This document shows positions 1-9,000 of a stretch of 32,014 bases of DNA, piece by piece. Location: contig JAIMBJ010000035.1 in assembly GCA_023511455.1 (NCBI GenBank), positions 1 through 32,014 of the forward strand. The letters are read 5' to 3'. Below the pieces are notes generated by a model. That model did no database searches and was not told where the DNA came from. It saw only the letters and a list, made by a program, of their open reading frames with translations. Each line of letters opens with the position of its first letter. Position 1 is the stretch's first letter. This DNA is from Bacillota bacterium (lineage in GTDB: Bacteria; Armatimonadota; HRBIN16). A program made the translations under genes and the position numbers.

Positions 1-12
1 TCGGCGGTGTGT

Positions 13-39
13 GGAAAGAGTGTATCATGTTCTCTTTCC
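13..39. repeat. Inverted repeat (hairpin) at the window edge
   Basis: GGAAAGAG at 13-20 and CTCTTTCC at 32-39 form a perfect 8-bp stem with an 11-base loop. No T-tract follows, so it is not a standard intrinsic terminator in either direction. It may belong to whatever gene lies left of the window, as an operator or transcript end. Nothing else is recognisable in bases 1-55. Confidence 0.4.
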
Positions 40-55
40 CACGTCTATACTAACA

Positions 56-191
56 GAGCGCAAGCGAAGCATCTCAGCACCTCAAAAGAGATTCTTCGCT
101 TCGCTCAGAATGACAGATGATGTCGCTTTGTGTCGCCAACTCTGCGAGACCATTGCAATTGCCTGACCCCTACCACTTCTCGAACACCCTC
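56..191 (+). repeat. Partial copy of a MITE-like interspersed repeat
   Basis: These 136 bases match 31795-31930 with about five mismatches and no gaps. They are the right two thirds of the complete 202-bp element at 31729-31930, including its right terminal repeat TCGAACACCCTC at 180-191. The left end is missing: bases 1-55 bear no resemblance to the left part of the full copy, so this copy was truncated or rearranged. It contains the right arm (88-115) and part of the left arm of an imperfect hairpin. It carries no gene. The element ends 10 bases before the -35 box of lepA. Confidence 0.9.
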
Positions 192-201
192 GGGCGACTG
201 A

Positions 202-231
202 TTGACTTTTCGCCCCTTTCTCGGATACAAT
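202..231 (+). promoter_or_regulatory. Sigma70-type promoter of lepA
   Basis: The -35 box is TTGACT (202-207) and the -10 box is TACAAT (226-231), with 18 bases between them. The predicted start is near 238, giving a leader of about 17 bases that contains the ribosome site AGGAGG at 244-249. The promoter starts immediately to the right of the repeat fragment. Confidence 0.75.
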
Positions 232-254
232 AGGCATCGGTGCAGGAGGCATCG

Positions 255-2063
255 ATGCAACACGCGCCGCAAGACCATATCCGGAACTTCTGTATCATCG
301 CGCACATCGACCACGGAAAGTCCACCCTCGCCGACCGCATTCTGGAGTTTACGGGTGCGATTGACCCCCGCCAGATGCAGGAGCAGGTGCTGGACCAGAT
401 GGACCTGGAGCGCGAGCGGGGCATCACGATTAAGATGACCGCTGTGCGCCTGACCTACCGCGCGCGCGATGGGCAGGAGTACGAACTGAACCTGATCGAC
501 ACGCCGGGGCATGTGGACTTCACCTATGAGGTCTCTCGCAGCCTCGCGGCGTGTGAGGGTGCGCTGCTGGTAGTGGATGCCTCGCAAGGCGTGGAGGCGC
601 AAACCATCGCCAACGTCAACCTGGCGATGAACAATCATCTCGAAATCATCCCCGTCATCAACAAAATCGACCTGCCCGCCGCCGACCCCGAGCGCGTCAA
701 GGAAGAGATAGAGAATATCCTCATGCTGGACGCCTCGGAAGCCATCCTCGCCAGCGCGAAGGAGGGAATCGGCACGGAAGAGATTCTGGAAGCGGTGGTG
801 CGTAAAATCCCGCCGCCGAAAGGGGACTCCGGTGCTCCCTTGCGTGCACTCATCTTCGACTCGCACTTCGACCCTTACCTGGGCGTGGTGGTGTATATCC
901 GCGTGGTGGATGGGGTGGTGCGCCCGGGAATGCGTATCCGCTTTATGTCTACCGGGCGCGAGCTCGAGGTAACCAGTGTGGGCTTCTTCACGCCGCGCCT
1001 GCAGGAGGGCGATGAACTGCGCACCGGAGAGGTCGGCTACCTGACGGCAGGCATTAAAACCGTCGGCGATACGCGCGTGGGCGATACCATCACCGACGCC
1101 GAACGCCCGGCCGCAGAACCCCTGCCCGGCTACAAACCGGTCAAACCCATGGTTTTCTGCGGGCTTTATCCGGTAGACGGCGAGGAGTTCTCGGAGCTGC
1201 GCGACGCGCTGATGAAACTGCAGTTGAACGACGCGGCGCTGGTGTTCGAACCGGAGACCTCGGCTGCACTCGGTTTCGGGTTTCGCTGTGGCTTTCTGGG
1301 GTTGCTGCACATGGACATCGTGCAGGAGCGACTGGAGCGCGAGTTCGGGCTGTCGCTCATCGCCACGGCTCCCAGCGTGGTATACCGAATCACCACCACC
1401 AAAGGCGAAGTGATTCTGCTGGACAACCCGGCTCACTGGCCCCCGGCAACTACCATCGCCACGGTGGAAGAGCCTTACATCCGCGCCACTATTTTCGTGC
1501 CCAGCGACTACGTGGGACCGATGATGGAGCTGGCGATTGACCGGCGTGGCGAGTTCGTGAAAATGGAGTACCCCACGCCCAACCGTGTGCTGCTCACCTA
1601 CGACCTGCCGCTGGCGGAAATCCTGCTGGACTTCTATGACCAGCTCAAAAGCCGCTCTAAAGGGTATGCCTCGTTCGACTACGAGCCGATTGGCTACCGA
1701 CCGTCCGATTTGGTGAAGCTGGACATCCTGATTAACGGCGACCCCGTGGATGCACTCAGCTTCATCACCCATCGGGAGCGGGCGTATGCACGCGGACGTG
1801 CCCTCGTGGAGAGGCTGCGGCAGGTGGTTCCCCGCCAGCAGTTCGAAGTGCGCATTCAGGCAGCCATCGGCAGCAAGGTCATCGCCGCCGAGCGCATCCC
1901 GCCCTTCCGCAAGAACGTGCTGGCGAAATGTTACGGTGGGGATGTGACGCGCAAGCGCAAGCTGCTGGAGAAACAGAAGGAAGGCAAGAAGCGCATGAAG
2001 CAGCTGGGCAACGTGGAGATACCGCAGGAGGCTTTCCTCAGCGTGCTGAAGGTGGCTGAGTAG
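255..2063 (+). CDS. lepA: Elongation factor 4 (LepA) GTPase
   Basis: A 602-residue translational GTPase that acts on the ribosome, where LepA/EF4 is associated with back-translocation and with initiation or assembly quality. The G1 motif AHIDHGKST lies at residues 16-24. The switch region ERERGITI, the G3 motif DTPGH and the G4 motif NKID follow. The C-terminal domain typical of LepA ends the protein, with its Lys/Arg-rich stretch around [10 protein letters not shown]. Length and motif order are those of normal LepA. ATG 255 was chosen because AGGAGG (244-249) lies five bases upstream; a GTG at 240 is in frame, but it lies upstream of that ribosome site. The gene is monocistronic with its own promoter, and the next gene has a separate promoter. 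Confidence 0.98.
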   Translation: MQHAPQDHIRNFCIIAHIDHGKSTLADRILEFTGAIDPRQMQEQVLDQMDLERERGITIKMTAVRLTYRARDGQEYELNLIDTPGHVDFTYEVSRSLAACEGALLVVDASQGVEAQTIANVNLAMNNHLEIIPVINKIDLPAADPERVKEEIENILMLDASEAILASAKEGIGTEEILEAVVRKIPPPKGDSGAPLRALIFDSHFDPYLGVVVYIRVVDGVVRPGMRIRFMSTGRELEVTSVGFFTPRLQEGDELRTGEVGYLTAGIKTVGDTRVGDTITDAERPAAEPLPGYKPVKPMVFCGLYPVDGEEFSELRDALMKLQLNDAALVFEPETSAALGFGFRCGFLGLLHMDIVQERLEREFGLSLIATAPSVVYRITTTKGEVILLDNPAHWPPATTIATVEEPYIRATIFVPSDYVGPMMELAIDRRGEFVKMEYPTPNRVLLTYDLPLAEILLDFYDQLKSRSKGYASFDYEPIGYRPSDLVKLDILINGDPVDALSFITHRERAYARGRALVERLRQVVPRQQFEVRIQAAIGSKVIAAERIPPFRKNVLAKCYGGDVTRKRKLLEKQKEGKKRMKQLGNVEIPQEAFLSVLKVAE

Positions 2064-2081
2064 CTCGTTGCGCTGCCAAGC

Positions 2082-2111
2082 TTGACTCCCGGTGAGCCTG
2101 CGGGGTATCCT
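2082..2111 (+). promoter_or_regulatory. Promoter of the tetR gene
   Basis: TTGACT (2082-2087) and TATCCT (2106-2111) are separated by 18 bases. The predicted start near 2118 falls inside the palindrome at 2115-2138, an arrangement suited to autorepression. The -10 box is a weak match (4 of 6). A short CG-rich stem just before the T-run at 2111-2116 might also act as a weak lepA terminator. Confidence 0.55.
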
Positions 2112-2114
2112 TTT

Positions 2115-2138
2115 TTCGCTGAACGCTTGTTCAACGAA
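2115..2138. promoter_or_regulatory. Putative TetR operator O1
   Basis: A 24-bp palindrome: TTCGCTGAAC, a four-base centre GCTT, then GTTCAACGAA. The arms are complementary except for one position. It covers the predicted transcription start of tetR. It has the same 10+4+10 layout and shares the symmetric core CG-N-T-N-AAC / GTT-N-A-N-CG with the palindrome at 2775-2798. Confidence 0.65.
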
Positions 2139-2159
2139 ACGATCTCTGGGAAAGAGTGT

Positions 2160-2783
2160 ATGTCCCGCAGGGAACAGGCGCAACTGCGCCGACAACAATT
2201 GATTGACGCCGCACTGCACCAGTTTGCCGAAAAAGGCTACGACGGTGCGTCGATTCGTGACATCGCCCAGGCTGCCGGCGTCACCGAGGCGTTGGTCTAC
2301 CATTACTTCCGCAACAAAGAACACCTCTTCGAGGAGATGCTGAAGGCGCGCAGCTTCGCACCGGTGCTGAGGCGGGTGCTGGACGAGGCGGGTGATGAGA
2401 CCCATCCGGCACAGGTACTGCACCGCGTGCTGCAGGAATTTCTGGATATGATGTATGATAACGCTTCCATGGCGCGGATGTTTATCATCGAGTTCATGCG
2501 CAACCCCATCTGCCACAAATACTTCCGCGCGATGCTCGAGGACAACACTGCAAACCTCGCCCGCTATCTGCAGCATCAGCAGCAACGGGGCGTATTTCGC
2601 ACTGACATGGATGCACAGGCTGTCGCCGGGATGTTGCTCGGCCTGGCGTTTGCCGTGTTCTTTGCTTGGGGGCATTCGCCAGAACGGGAGTGGCAACAAC
2701 GTCGCGACGACTTCCTCAGACACGGCGTGCCCATCTTACTGGAGGGACTTTGGGGACAAGCCGCAGACGCCAAGAACGTTTAA
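2160..2783 (+). CDS. TetR/AcrR-family repressor, probably of the efflux operon
   Basis: A 207-residue one-domain transcription repressor. The N-terminal helix-turn-helix is clear at residues 10-57: ALHQFAEKGYDGASIRDIAQ, then AGVTEALVYHYFRNKEHLFEEM. The all-helical C-terminal ligand-binding and dimer domain is variable, as in the rest of the family, so the inducer cannot be read. ATG 2160 was chosen because it precedes the HTH by the usual short distance and follows a GGGAAAG stretch. The upstream TTG at 2082 lies in the promoter. The gene is followed by a palindrome that overlaps its stop codon and by the efflux promoter. The matched palindromes at both promoters suggest that it represses itself and the downstream RND operon. 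Confidence 0.92.
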   Translation: MSRREQAQLRRQQLIDAALHQFAEKGYDGASIRDIAQAAGVTEALVYHYFRNKEHLFEEMLKARSFAPVLRRVLDEAGDETHPAQVLHRVLQEFLDMMYDNASMARMFIIEFMRNPICHKYFRAMLEDNTANLARYLQHQQQRGVFRTDMDAQAVAGMLLGLAFAVFFAWGHSPEREWQQRRDDFLRHGVPILLEGLWGQAADAKNV

Positions 2784-2798
2784 CAAATGTTAAACGTT
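2775..2798. promoter_or_regulatory. Putative TetR operator O2 upstream of the efflux promoter
   Basis: AACGTTTAAC (2775-2784) and GTTAAACGTT (2789-2798) are perfect 10-bp arms around the centre AAAT. The site overlaps the tetR stop codon and ends 14 bases before the -35 box at 2813. It is AT-rich and has no T-tract, so it is a poor terminator and a good operator. Its architecture matches O1 at 2115-2138. A further AACGTTTGTTC at 2793-2803 resembles AACGCTTGTTC inside O1. Confidence 0.7.
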
Positions 2799-2812
2799 TG
2801 TTCCGAAGGGTA

Positions 2813-2841
2813 TTGACGGCATACAAAAACAGAGGTATAAT
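2813..2841 (+). promoter_or_regulatory. Near-consensus promoter of the RND efflux operon
   Basis: TTGACG (2813-2818) and TATAAT (2836-2841) are separated by exactly 17 bases, so this should be one of the strongest promoters in the window when not repressed. The predicted start is near 2848. The AT-rich leader 2850-2880 carries the direct repeat CATGATTT (2857-2864 and 2866-2873 by eye). Confidence 0.85.
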
Positions 2842-2888
2842 AGGATTCAACATGATTTGCATGATTTATATGAATTACATGGAGGCAG

Positions 2889-3161
2889 ATGCGAATGCCA
2901 GGCAGAGTGGATTGTCGTCTGGAGGAAGCCACGTATGGCATGGTAACCGTCGGCGAGCGAGGGCAGATTGTCATACCCGCAGAGGCGCGGCGCGAGCTGG
3001 GTATCGAACCCGGAGACAAGCTCGTCATTATGAGACATCCGATGTACGCGGGCTTTATTGCCTTTAAGATGCAATCGGTGCGTGAGTTTCTCGAGATGTT
3101 CCAGCGAGAGGTCGAACGACTGGAAAGCCAGTTTGGAGAATCAGGAGGTGAGGGCGAGTGA
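2889..3161 (+). CDS. AbrB/MazE/SpoVT-type small DNA-binding protein, first gene of the efflux operon
   Basis: A 90-residue protein with a SpoVT-AbrB swapped-hairpin domain at about residues 18-50, containing VTVGERGQIVIPAEARRELG and then PGDKLVIM. A predicted helical tail of about 30 residues (REFLEMFQREVERLESQF) follows. Proteins of this fold bind AT-rich operator DNA as dimers, either as transition-state regulators or as antitoxins. No toxin gene is adjacent, so a regulatory role is more likely. GGAGG at 2881-2885 lies 3 bases before ATG 2889 and 9 bases before the in-frame ATG 2895, so the start could be either. The stop overlaps the GTG of the tolC-like gene by three bases (GTGA), pointing to coupled translation. 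Confidence 0.85.
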   Translation: MRMPGRVDCRLEEATYGMVTVGERGQIVIPAEARRELGIEPGDKLVIMRHPMYAGFIAFKMQSVREFLEMFQREVERLESQFGESGGEGE

Positions 3162-4492
3162 AAGTGTTTCGCTTGTATGCAGTCTGGTTGGTTCTGGTGC
3201 TGTCGGCAGGCGCGCTGGCGCAGCAGCAACCATCCGCACTAACCCTTCAGGACAGTATCCGCATCGCATTGCAGAACAGCCGCAGCCTGCGCAGTGTGTT
3301 GCAGGACGAGCGTAAAGCCAACGCCCGTGTGCGTGAAGCGAAAGGTGCGGCACTACCTCAACTGGATGTATCGGCAAACTACCGCCGACTCGACCGCGTG
3401 CCAAAGGCGAAGTTCCCCTCGTTTGACCCAGTGTCGGGTACCTTTACCTTCAACGAAATCGAGATACAGCCCATCGACTCTGGCACTGGAACGGTGAGCC
3501 TGAGTCAGGTAGTGGACATCAGCGGAGTGGTGCGCACCGCAACGGACGCGGCTTCCCTGTTTTCCCGCATTGCGAATCTGGATGTACAGCGCACGCGCAA
3601 CGAAGTGGTACTGCAGGTGAAACAGGCTTTTTATGATGTGTTGCGCGCGCAGGAACTGGTCAGGGTAGCAGAGGAGGCTTTGCAAAACGCGCAGGTGCGA
3701 CGGAAGCTGGCACAAGCGGCGGTAGACGCCGGTGTCAGCCCAAAACTGGACGTGATGCGTGCGGATGCTGCTGTAGCAGCCGCGCAACAGGCGGTGATTA
3801 CGGCGCGAAACGCCCTGCAGCTGGCGAAGTCCGCCTTCAACAACGTGCTGGGCAGGCGCGTAGACGAGCCTGTGGAACTGCTTCCCGTTGACGAACAGGT
3901 GCCCGATCCAGCCGATTTCAACCAGTATCTGCAGGAAGCGCTTGCCAAACGCCCGGAGATGATTCAGGCGAATCTGGGCATCTCGCTGGCGGAAAAACAG
4001 ATTACCGCAGCGAAGCGCGACCAGCTGCCCACCCTCGTCGTGCGGGGGCAATGGGATTTCAACCTGAAAACCTCCACCTTCCAGCCTCGCGAGTCCAGCT
4101 TTACCACCATTACCGCCGTGCAGTTCAAGATTTGGGATAGCGGTCAGACGCAGGGGCGCGTCGAACAAGCCCGCGCCGATGTGGACAAAGCCAAAATCAC
4201 CGTTGAGAACGTGCGTGAGGGTATCGCGCTGGAGGTGCGCAACGCCTACCTGAGTCTGCAGGAGGCGCGGGAGAAGGTAGCGGCGGCAGAAAAAGGGTTA
4301 CAGGCGGCTACCGAAAGCCTGCGCGTGGCGCGATTGCGATACGAGGCGGGCGTTTCCAACCAGCTGGAACTAAGCGATGCGGAGCTCGCCTACACGCAGG
4401 CTGAACAGAACCTCGTTAATGCCCGCTACGACCTGCGCGTGGCATGGGCGCGCCTCGAGAAAGCGATGGGCAGGTATGCGCAAACACCATAA
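3158..4492 (+). CDS. TolC-family outer-membrane efflux channel
   Basis: A 444-residue outer-membrane factor. It has a signal peptide at residues 1-21 (hydrophobic VWLVLVLSAGALA, cleavage near AQQ). It shows the twofold TolC repeat: LTLQDSIRIALQNSRSL opens the first half, and long amphipathic helices such as RVAEEALQNAQVRRKLAQ alternate with short strand segments. RLRYEAGVSNQLELSDAEL near residue 390 is the usual second-repeat signature (R-Y-x-x-G-x-x-x-x-x-E-L). As trimers these proteins form the exit duct joined to an RND pump by the periplasmic adaptor. The GTG start at 3158 is served by AGGAGG at 3143-3148 inside the previous gene. Co-transcription with the adaptor and pump genes is clear. 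Confidence 0.95.
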   Translation: MKVFRLYAVWLVLVLSAGALAQQQPSALTLQDSIRIALQNSRSLRSVLQDERKANARVREAKGAALPQLDVSANYRRLDRVPKAKFPSFDPVSGTFTFNEIEIQPIDSGTGTVSLSQVVDISGVVRTATDAASLFSRIANLDVQRTRNEVVLQVKQAFYDVLRAQELVRVAEEALQNAQVRRKLAQAAVDAGVSPKLDVMRADAAVAAAQQAVITARNALQLAKSAFNNVLGRRVDEPVELLPVDEQVPDPADFNQYLQEALAKRPEMIQANLGISLAEKQITAAKRDQLPTLVVRGQWDFNLKTSTFQPRESSFTTITAVQFKIWDSGQTQGRVEQARADVDKAKITVENVREGIALEVRNAYLSLQEAREKVAAAEKGLQAATESLRVARLRYEAGVSNQLELSDAELAYTQAEQNLVNARYDLRVAWARLEKAMGRYAQTP

Positions 4493-4508
4493 GGAGAGAA
4501 GGCGTCAC

Positions 4509-6002
4509 ATGAGTTCACAAAGGAGGAGCACTGCCGTGTACCGGAAGGCAATTATCACGGGGTTCACCTTGCTGGGACTGACTATTCTGCTGGGCGGATG
4601 TGCCCGGCGTGCAGCTGTGTCTACCGCGCAGGAGGCAGCCGCGCCGGCAACCGCTGTGGCGGTCGTGAGTGCCCGAACTGGCGACATTCCGTTCACCATC
4701 TCGGTAACAGGCTCGCTGCAGACCCTCGATGACGTGATGCTCTCGGCGAAGATACCGGGCAAGATTGCCAGTGTCTTCGTGCGGGAGGGCGATTCGGTGC
4801 GAGCCGGACAGGTTGTGGTACAACAGGACACCAAGGACCTCGAGGCGCAGTTACGCCAGGCGGAAGCAGCGCTGAAATCGGCGCGGGCGCGCTTACAGCA
4901 GGCACAGACCGCTCTGGAGCTGCAGCCCACCCAGAACGAGACCAGCCTGCGTCAGGCGGAAGCAGCGCTGGAAGCGGCGAAGGCTCGCCTGCGGGCACTG
5001 GAGACAGGAGCACGCCGACAGGAACGTCAACAGGTAGAACAACAGGTCGCCTCGGCGAAGGCGAATCTGGAAAACGCCCAGGCGAATCTGGAACGGGTGC
5101 GCCGTTTGTACCAGCAAGATGCCGTTTCCAGGCAACAGCTGGATGCCGCACAAACCGCCTACGACATCGCTCTGGCGCAGTATCGCACGGCGCAGGAGCA
5201 GCTGAGCCTGGTGCAGGAAGGTCCGCGCCAGGAGGAGATCGACGCGCAGCGGGCACTGGTCAAACAGGCGGAAGAGGCAGTGCGTCTGGCTCGAACCGGT
5301 GACCTGCAGCTGCGCGTGCGCCAGGATGAAGTCAACGCGGCAAAAGCACTGGTGGCACAGGCAGAGGCAGGTCTGTTCTACGCTCGCCAGCAGTACGAAA
5401 GCGCGTTTATTCGCTCTCCGATCAACGGCATTGTGGCGATGCGTGCGGCGCAACCTGGGCAGATGGCGGGAGCGGGAACGCCCCTCCTGCGGATAGTCAA
5501 CCTGAACGCTATCTTCTTCGAAGCGCGCGTTTCCGAGACGGAGGTGCGCCACGTTCGCGTGGGACAGCCGGTAAACGTCACGGTGGACGCCTATCCGGGT
5601 AAGACGTTTCGCGGCGTGGTAAGCCGGATCTACCCGGTGGGTTCGGAAGGCTCACGCGACTTCATCGTGCGCGTGGATATGCGTAACGAGGACGGTTTGC
5701 TCAAGCCGCAAATGTTTGCGCGAGGCGAGATACTGGTGGATGTGCACCGCAACGTTGTGTTGATTCCGAAGGATGCACTGCTCACTCAGGACGGCAAGCG
5801 GGTGGTGTATGTGGTGAAGGAGGGCGTTGCGCGACGGGTGGTGGTGCAGACTGGCTATATCAACGGTGCGAACGCCGAGGTGCGCGGCGTTCCCGTCGGG
5901 GCGCAGGTGGTCGTGCAGGGACAGGAAAACCTGCGTGACGGCGATAAGGTGCGTGTGGAGCAGTTGCAAACAGCGGAAGCCGCCACGTCGGGCGGCTCAT
6001 AG
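4509..6002 (+). CDS. RND periplasmic adaptor (HlyD/AcrA family) lipoprotein
   Basis: A 497-residue membrane fusion protein. It begins with a lipoprotein signal ending LLGGC, with Cys31 as the lipidation site. The first half of the lipoyl domain is around residues 75-115 (SAKIPGKIASVFVREGDSVR). A very long coiled-coil hairpin of roughly 200 residues follows. Its tip, RLYQQDAVSRQQLD, fits the TolC-docking pattern R-L-x6-S-x3-L. The second lipoyl half (IRSPINGIVAMRAA), beta-barrel and membrane-proximal domains complete the protein. The hairpin is longer than in AcrA, so the adaptor should span more of the periplasm. ATG 4509 (AAGGAGAG upstream) and GTG 4536 (AGGAGG at 4521-4526) are both plausible starts. 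The GTG would give a compact 21-residue lipoprotein signal. Confidence 0.95.
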   Translation: MSSQRRSTAVYRKAIITGFTLLGLTILLGGCARRAAVSTAQEAAAPATAVAVVSARTGDIPFTISVTGSLQTLDDVMLSAKIPGKIASVFVREGDSVRAGQVVVQQDTKDLEAQLRQAEAALKSARARLQQAQTALELQPTQNETSLRQAEAALEAAKARLRALETGARRQERQQVEQQVASAKANLENAQANLERVRRLYQQDAVSRQQLDAAQTAYDIALAQYRTAQEQLSLVQEGPRQEEIDAQRALVKQAEEAVRLARTGDLQLRVRQDEVNAAKALVAQAEAGLFYARQQYESAFIRSPINGIVAMRAAQPGQMAGAGTPLLRIVNLNAIFFEARVSETEVRHVRVGQPVNVTVDAYPGKTFRGVVSRIYPVGSEGSRDFIVRVDMRNEDGLLKPQMFARGEILVDVHRNVVLIPKDALLTQDGKRVVYVVKEGVARRVVVQTGYINGANAEVRGVPVGAQVVVQGQENLRDGDKVRVEQLQTAEAATSGGS

Positions 6003-6026
6003 ACCCTGGCAGGAGGAATAGCGAGT

Positions 6027-9000
6027 ATGTGGCTAACCAGTATCGCCATACGGCGTCCGGTTTTCATCCTGATGGTCTTCTCCGCGCTGGCGGTGCTCGG
6101 CTGGACGGCGGCGAGCAAAATGCGCGTGGAGCTGAACCCGAATGTGAACTTCCCGTTTGTCACCATAGTGACGGTATATCCGGGTGCGGGTCCGCGCGAG
6201 GTGGAAACGCTCATCTCCAAACCGATTGAGGATGCGGTCAACGGCATCAACGGTGTCAAGAACGTCACATCGGTCTCTCAAGAAGGCATCTCGCTGGTCG
6301 CTATTGAGTTCAACCTGGGCGTCGATTCGAGTCAGGCAACTGCCGATGTGCGGGAGAAGGTAGATGCCATCCGCGCCTCCTTGCCGCGCGATGCGCTGTC
6401 GCCGTCCATATCCAAACTGGACATCAACGCCTTCCCGGTGCTCTATTACGGCATGTCCAGCGAACGTCCCAGCAAACAGCTGCGCTACATTGCAGAGGAA
6501 ATCGTCAGCAACCGATTGGCGCGAGTGCCGGGCGTTGCGTCCGTCACCGTGCTGGGCGGGGACAGGCGCGAAATCCGCGTGGAGGTGGACCAGGGTCGCC
6601 TGGACGCATACGGGCTGAATATTATGCAGGTGGTGCAGGCGCTGCAGGCGGCGAACCTCAATGTGCCTGGCGGTCGCATCGAGGAACAGCGGCGGGAATA
6701 TGCCATCCGCGTGGTGGGCGAGTTCGAAAACCTGGACCAGATACGCAACGTGCGTATTCCCGTTACGAACCGCATGAACCCGATGGGCGCTCCCAACGTG
6801 ATACATCTTTCCGATGTGGCGCAGATCAAGGACGATGTAGCAGAGCGGACGGAAGACGCGCGTGTGAACCAGCGCAATACCGTTGCCATCATCATCACCA
6901 AAGCGGCGGACGCCAACACCGTCGAGGTGTGCGAAGGGGTCAAGAAGGAAATCGAGCTGCTCAAGCGGGAACTGCCCCGAGACATCGAATTCGTGCTCAC
7001 GCAGGACCAGTCCAAGTTCGTGCTGGAGAGCCTGACCGACCTGCGCGTGGCACTGTTCCTGGCGATATTCCTGGCAGTGTCCATTGTCTACCTTTTCCTG
7101 CACAACATCCGCGGCACGTTCATCGTGTCGCTGGCGATCCCGACCTCTATCGTCAGTACCTTCCTGGTGATGTACGGCTTCGGATTTACCCTGAACACCA
7201 TGACCATGCTGGCGCTATCGCTGGCGGTGGGCATTCTGGTGGACGACTCCATCGTGGTGCTGGAGAACATTTTCCGTCATCTCACCCGGGGCGAGGAGCC
7301 GGCGGAAGCCGCGTTGAACGGGCGTTCCGAAATCGGTCTGGCGGCGATTACCATCACGCTGGTGGATGTGGTGGTGTTCGTGCCCATCGCGTTCATGGGG
7401 GGCATCGTGGGGCAGTTTTTCCGGGCATTCGGTATCACTGTTGCCACTGCCACCCTCTTCTCGCTGCTGGTGTCGTTCACGCTGACGCCGATGCTGGCGT
7501 CGCGCTGGTTCCGCGCAGGTGAGCAAGTGGAAGCAAAGCGCGGAGTATTCGCGGCGTTCGACCGCTTTTACCATGCACTGGACAGCATCTATCGCGGCAT
7601 TCTGGAGCGAGCACTGCGCCGCCGGTGGCTGGTCATCGGCGTTGGCAACGGCCTGCTAATCGCCATCTTGCTGGTGATTGCGGGGTCGCTGGTGGGCAAG
7701 AACTTTATCCTGCCTGCCGCCTCGTTCGCGGGCTTCACGGCGATTTTCGGGTTTCTGTTCTGGCTGCTCGCGCTGATATGGCGCAGTAACCGCAAGCCTC
7801 TGTTTGTGGCGGGATGGGGCACGTTCATCATGGCAGTTGCCTTTTTCCTGTCGGGTCTGCTGGGTAGCAATTTGGGTCGCCCGCTACTGCCGTTCCGCTT
7901 TGCCCCCGACCAGGATCAGGGGCTTATCCAGATTACCTTGGAAATGCCGGCTGGCACTTCGCTTGCAGCCACCGACCGGGTTCTGGCGCGCATCGAGGAG
8001 GCGATATTCAGCACGCCGTCCATACGACGCGATGTGGATAGCGTCTTTACCAGCATTGGCAACACCACCTCGGGCTTCATCGGCACAGGCGGGCGAGGCG
8101 CGCAGTACGGCGAGCTGCAGGTAACCTGTGTCGAAAAGCAGTCGCTCGGCGACAAACTGGTGGGGTGGCTGCCGTGGGTGGAACAGCCCTACCTGCGCAC
8201 CCGTCCGAGTTCCGAAATCGCCGATGAAATCCGCCAGCAAATCGGCACCATACCCGGTGCAAAAGTGAAAGTGAACGCTCTCTCGGGCTTCCGCGGTGGT
8301 GCCGGCGCGCCCATCGAGATCGAACTGACGGGACAGGATACCGAGTTGCTGGTGCGCACCGCCGAGCGGGTGAAGGAGGTGGTGGCGTCTATTGAAGGCA
8401 TCGTAGACCCCGACATCTCGTGGAAGCTGGGTAAGCCCGAGCTGCAGGTGCGTGTAGACCCCGAAAAAGCGGCGTCGGTTGGTATGAGCGTGGCGCAGGT
8501 GGCTTCCGCCCTGCGCACCTACATCGAAGGCAATACCGACACCAAGTACCGCGAGGCGGGCAAAGAGTACGACATCCGCGTGCAGCTGGTCAAACAGCAA
8601 CGCCAGAACATCGACACTATCAGCAGTCTGGTCATCGGCTACTTCAACGGACGTCCCGTGCGCCTGTCGGATGTGGCGGCGGTGGAGATGACCTCCGGTC
8701 CCACCAAAATCGACCGCAAGAACCGGCAGAGGCTGGTGACCTTCACGGCGTATCTCAAGCCGGGCTACGCCCCCGGCAACATGCAGCTGGTCATCGACGA
8801 GGCGCTGGCAAAAGCCAACCTGCCCCCGCCCGGCGTGCAGCTGAAGTGGTCCGGCGAGATACAGTTCCAGCAGGAAGAGGGTGCCTACCTGGGACAGGCG
8901 CTGCTGCTGGCTGTTGTGCTGGTGTACATGTTGATGGCAGCGCTGTTCGAGTCATTACTGATGCCTTTGACCATCATGCTGAGTCTGCCGCAGGCGATGA

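Noticed and set aside
240-254. GTG start for lepA at 240
   Set aside because: The AGGAGG site lies after it and fits ATG 255 with normal spacing.
13-2161. Shared 13-mer GGAAAGAGTGTAT at 13-25 and 2149-2161
   Set aside because: A 13-base match is expected by chance several times in 32 kb and the flanks do not match.
105-2723. Stop-free 872-codon frame on the minus strand over lepA and tetR
   Set aside because: It runs antisense to two certain genes, is rich in His/Arg/Gln with no domain, and begins in the repeat. It is a codon-bias shadow of GC-rich coding DNA.
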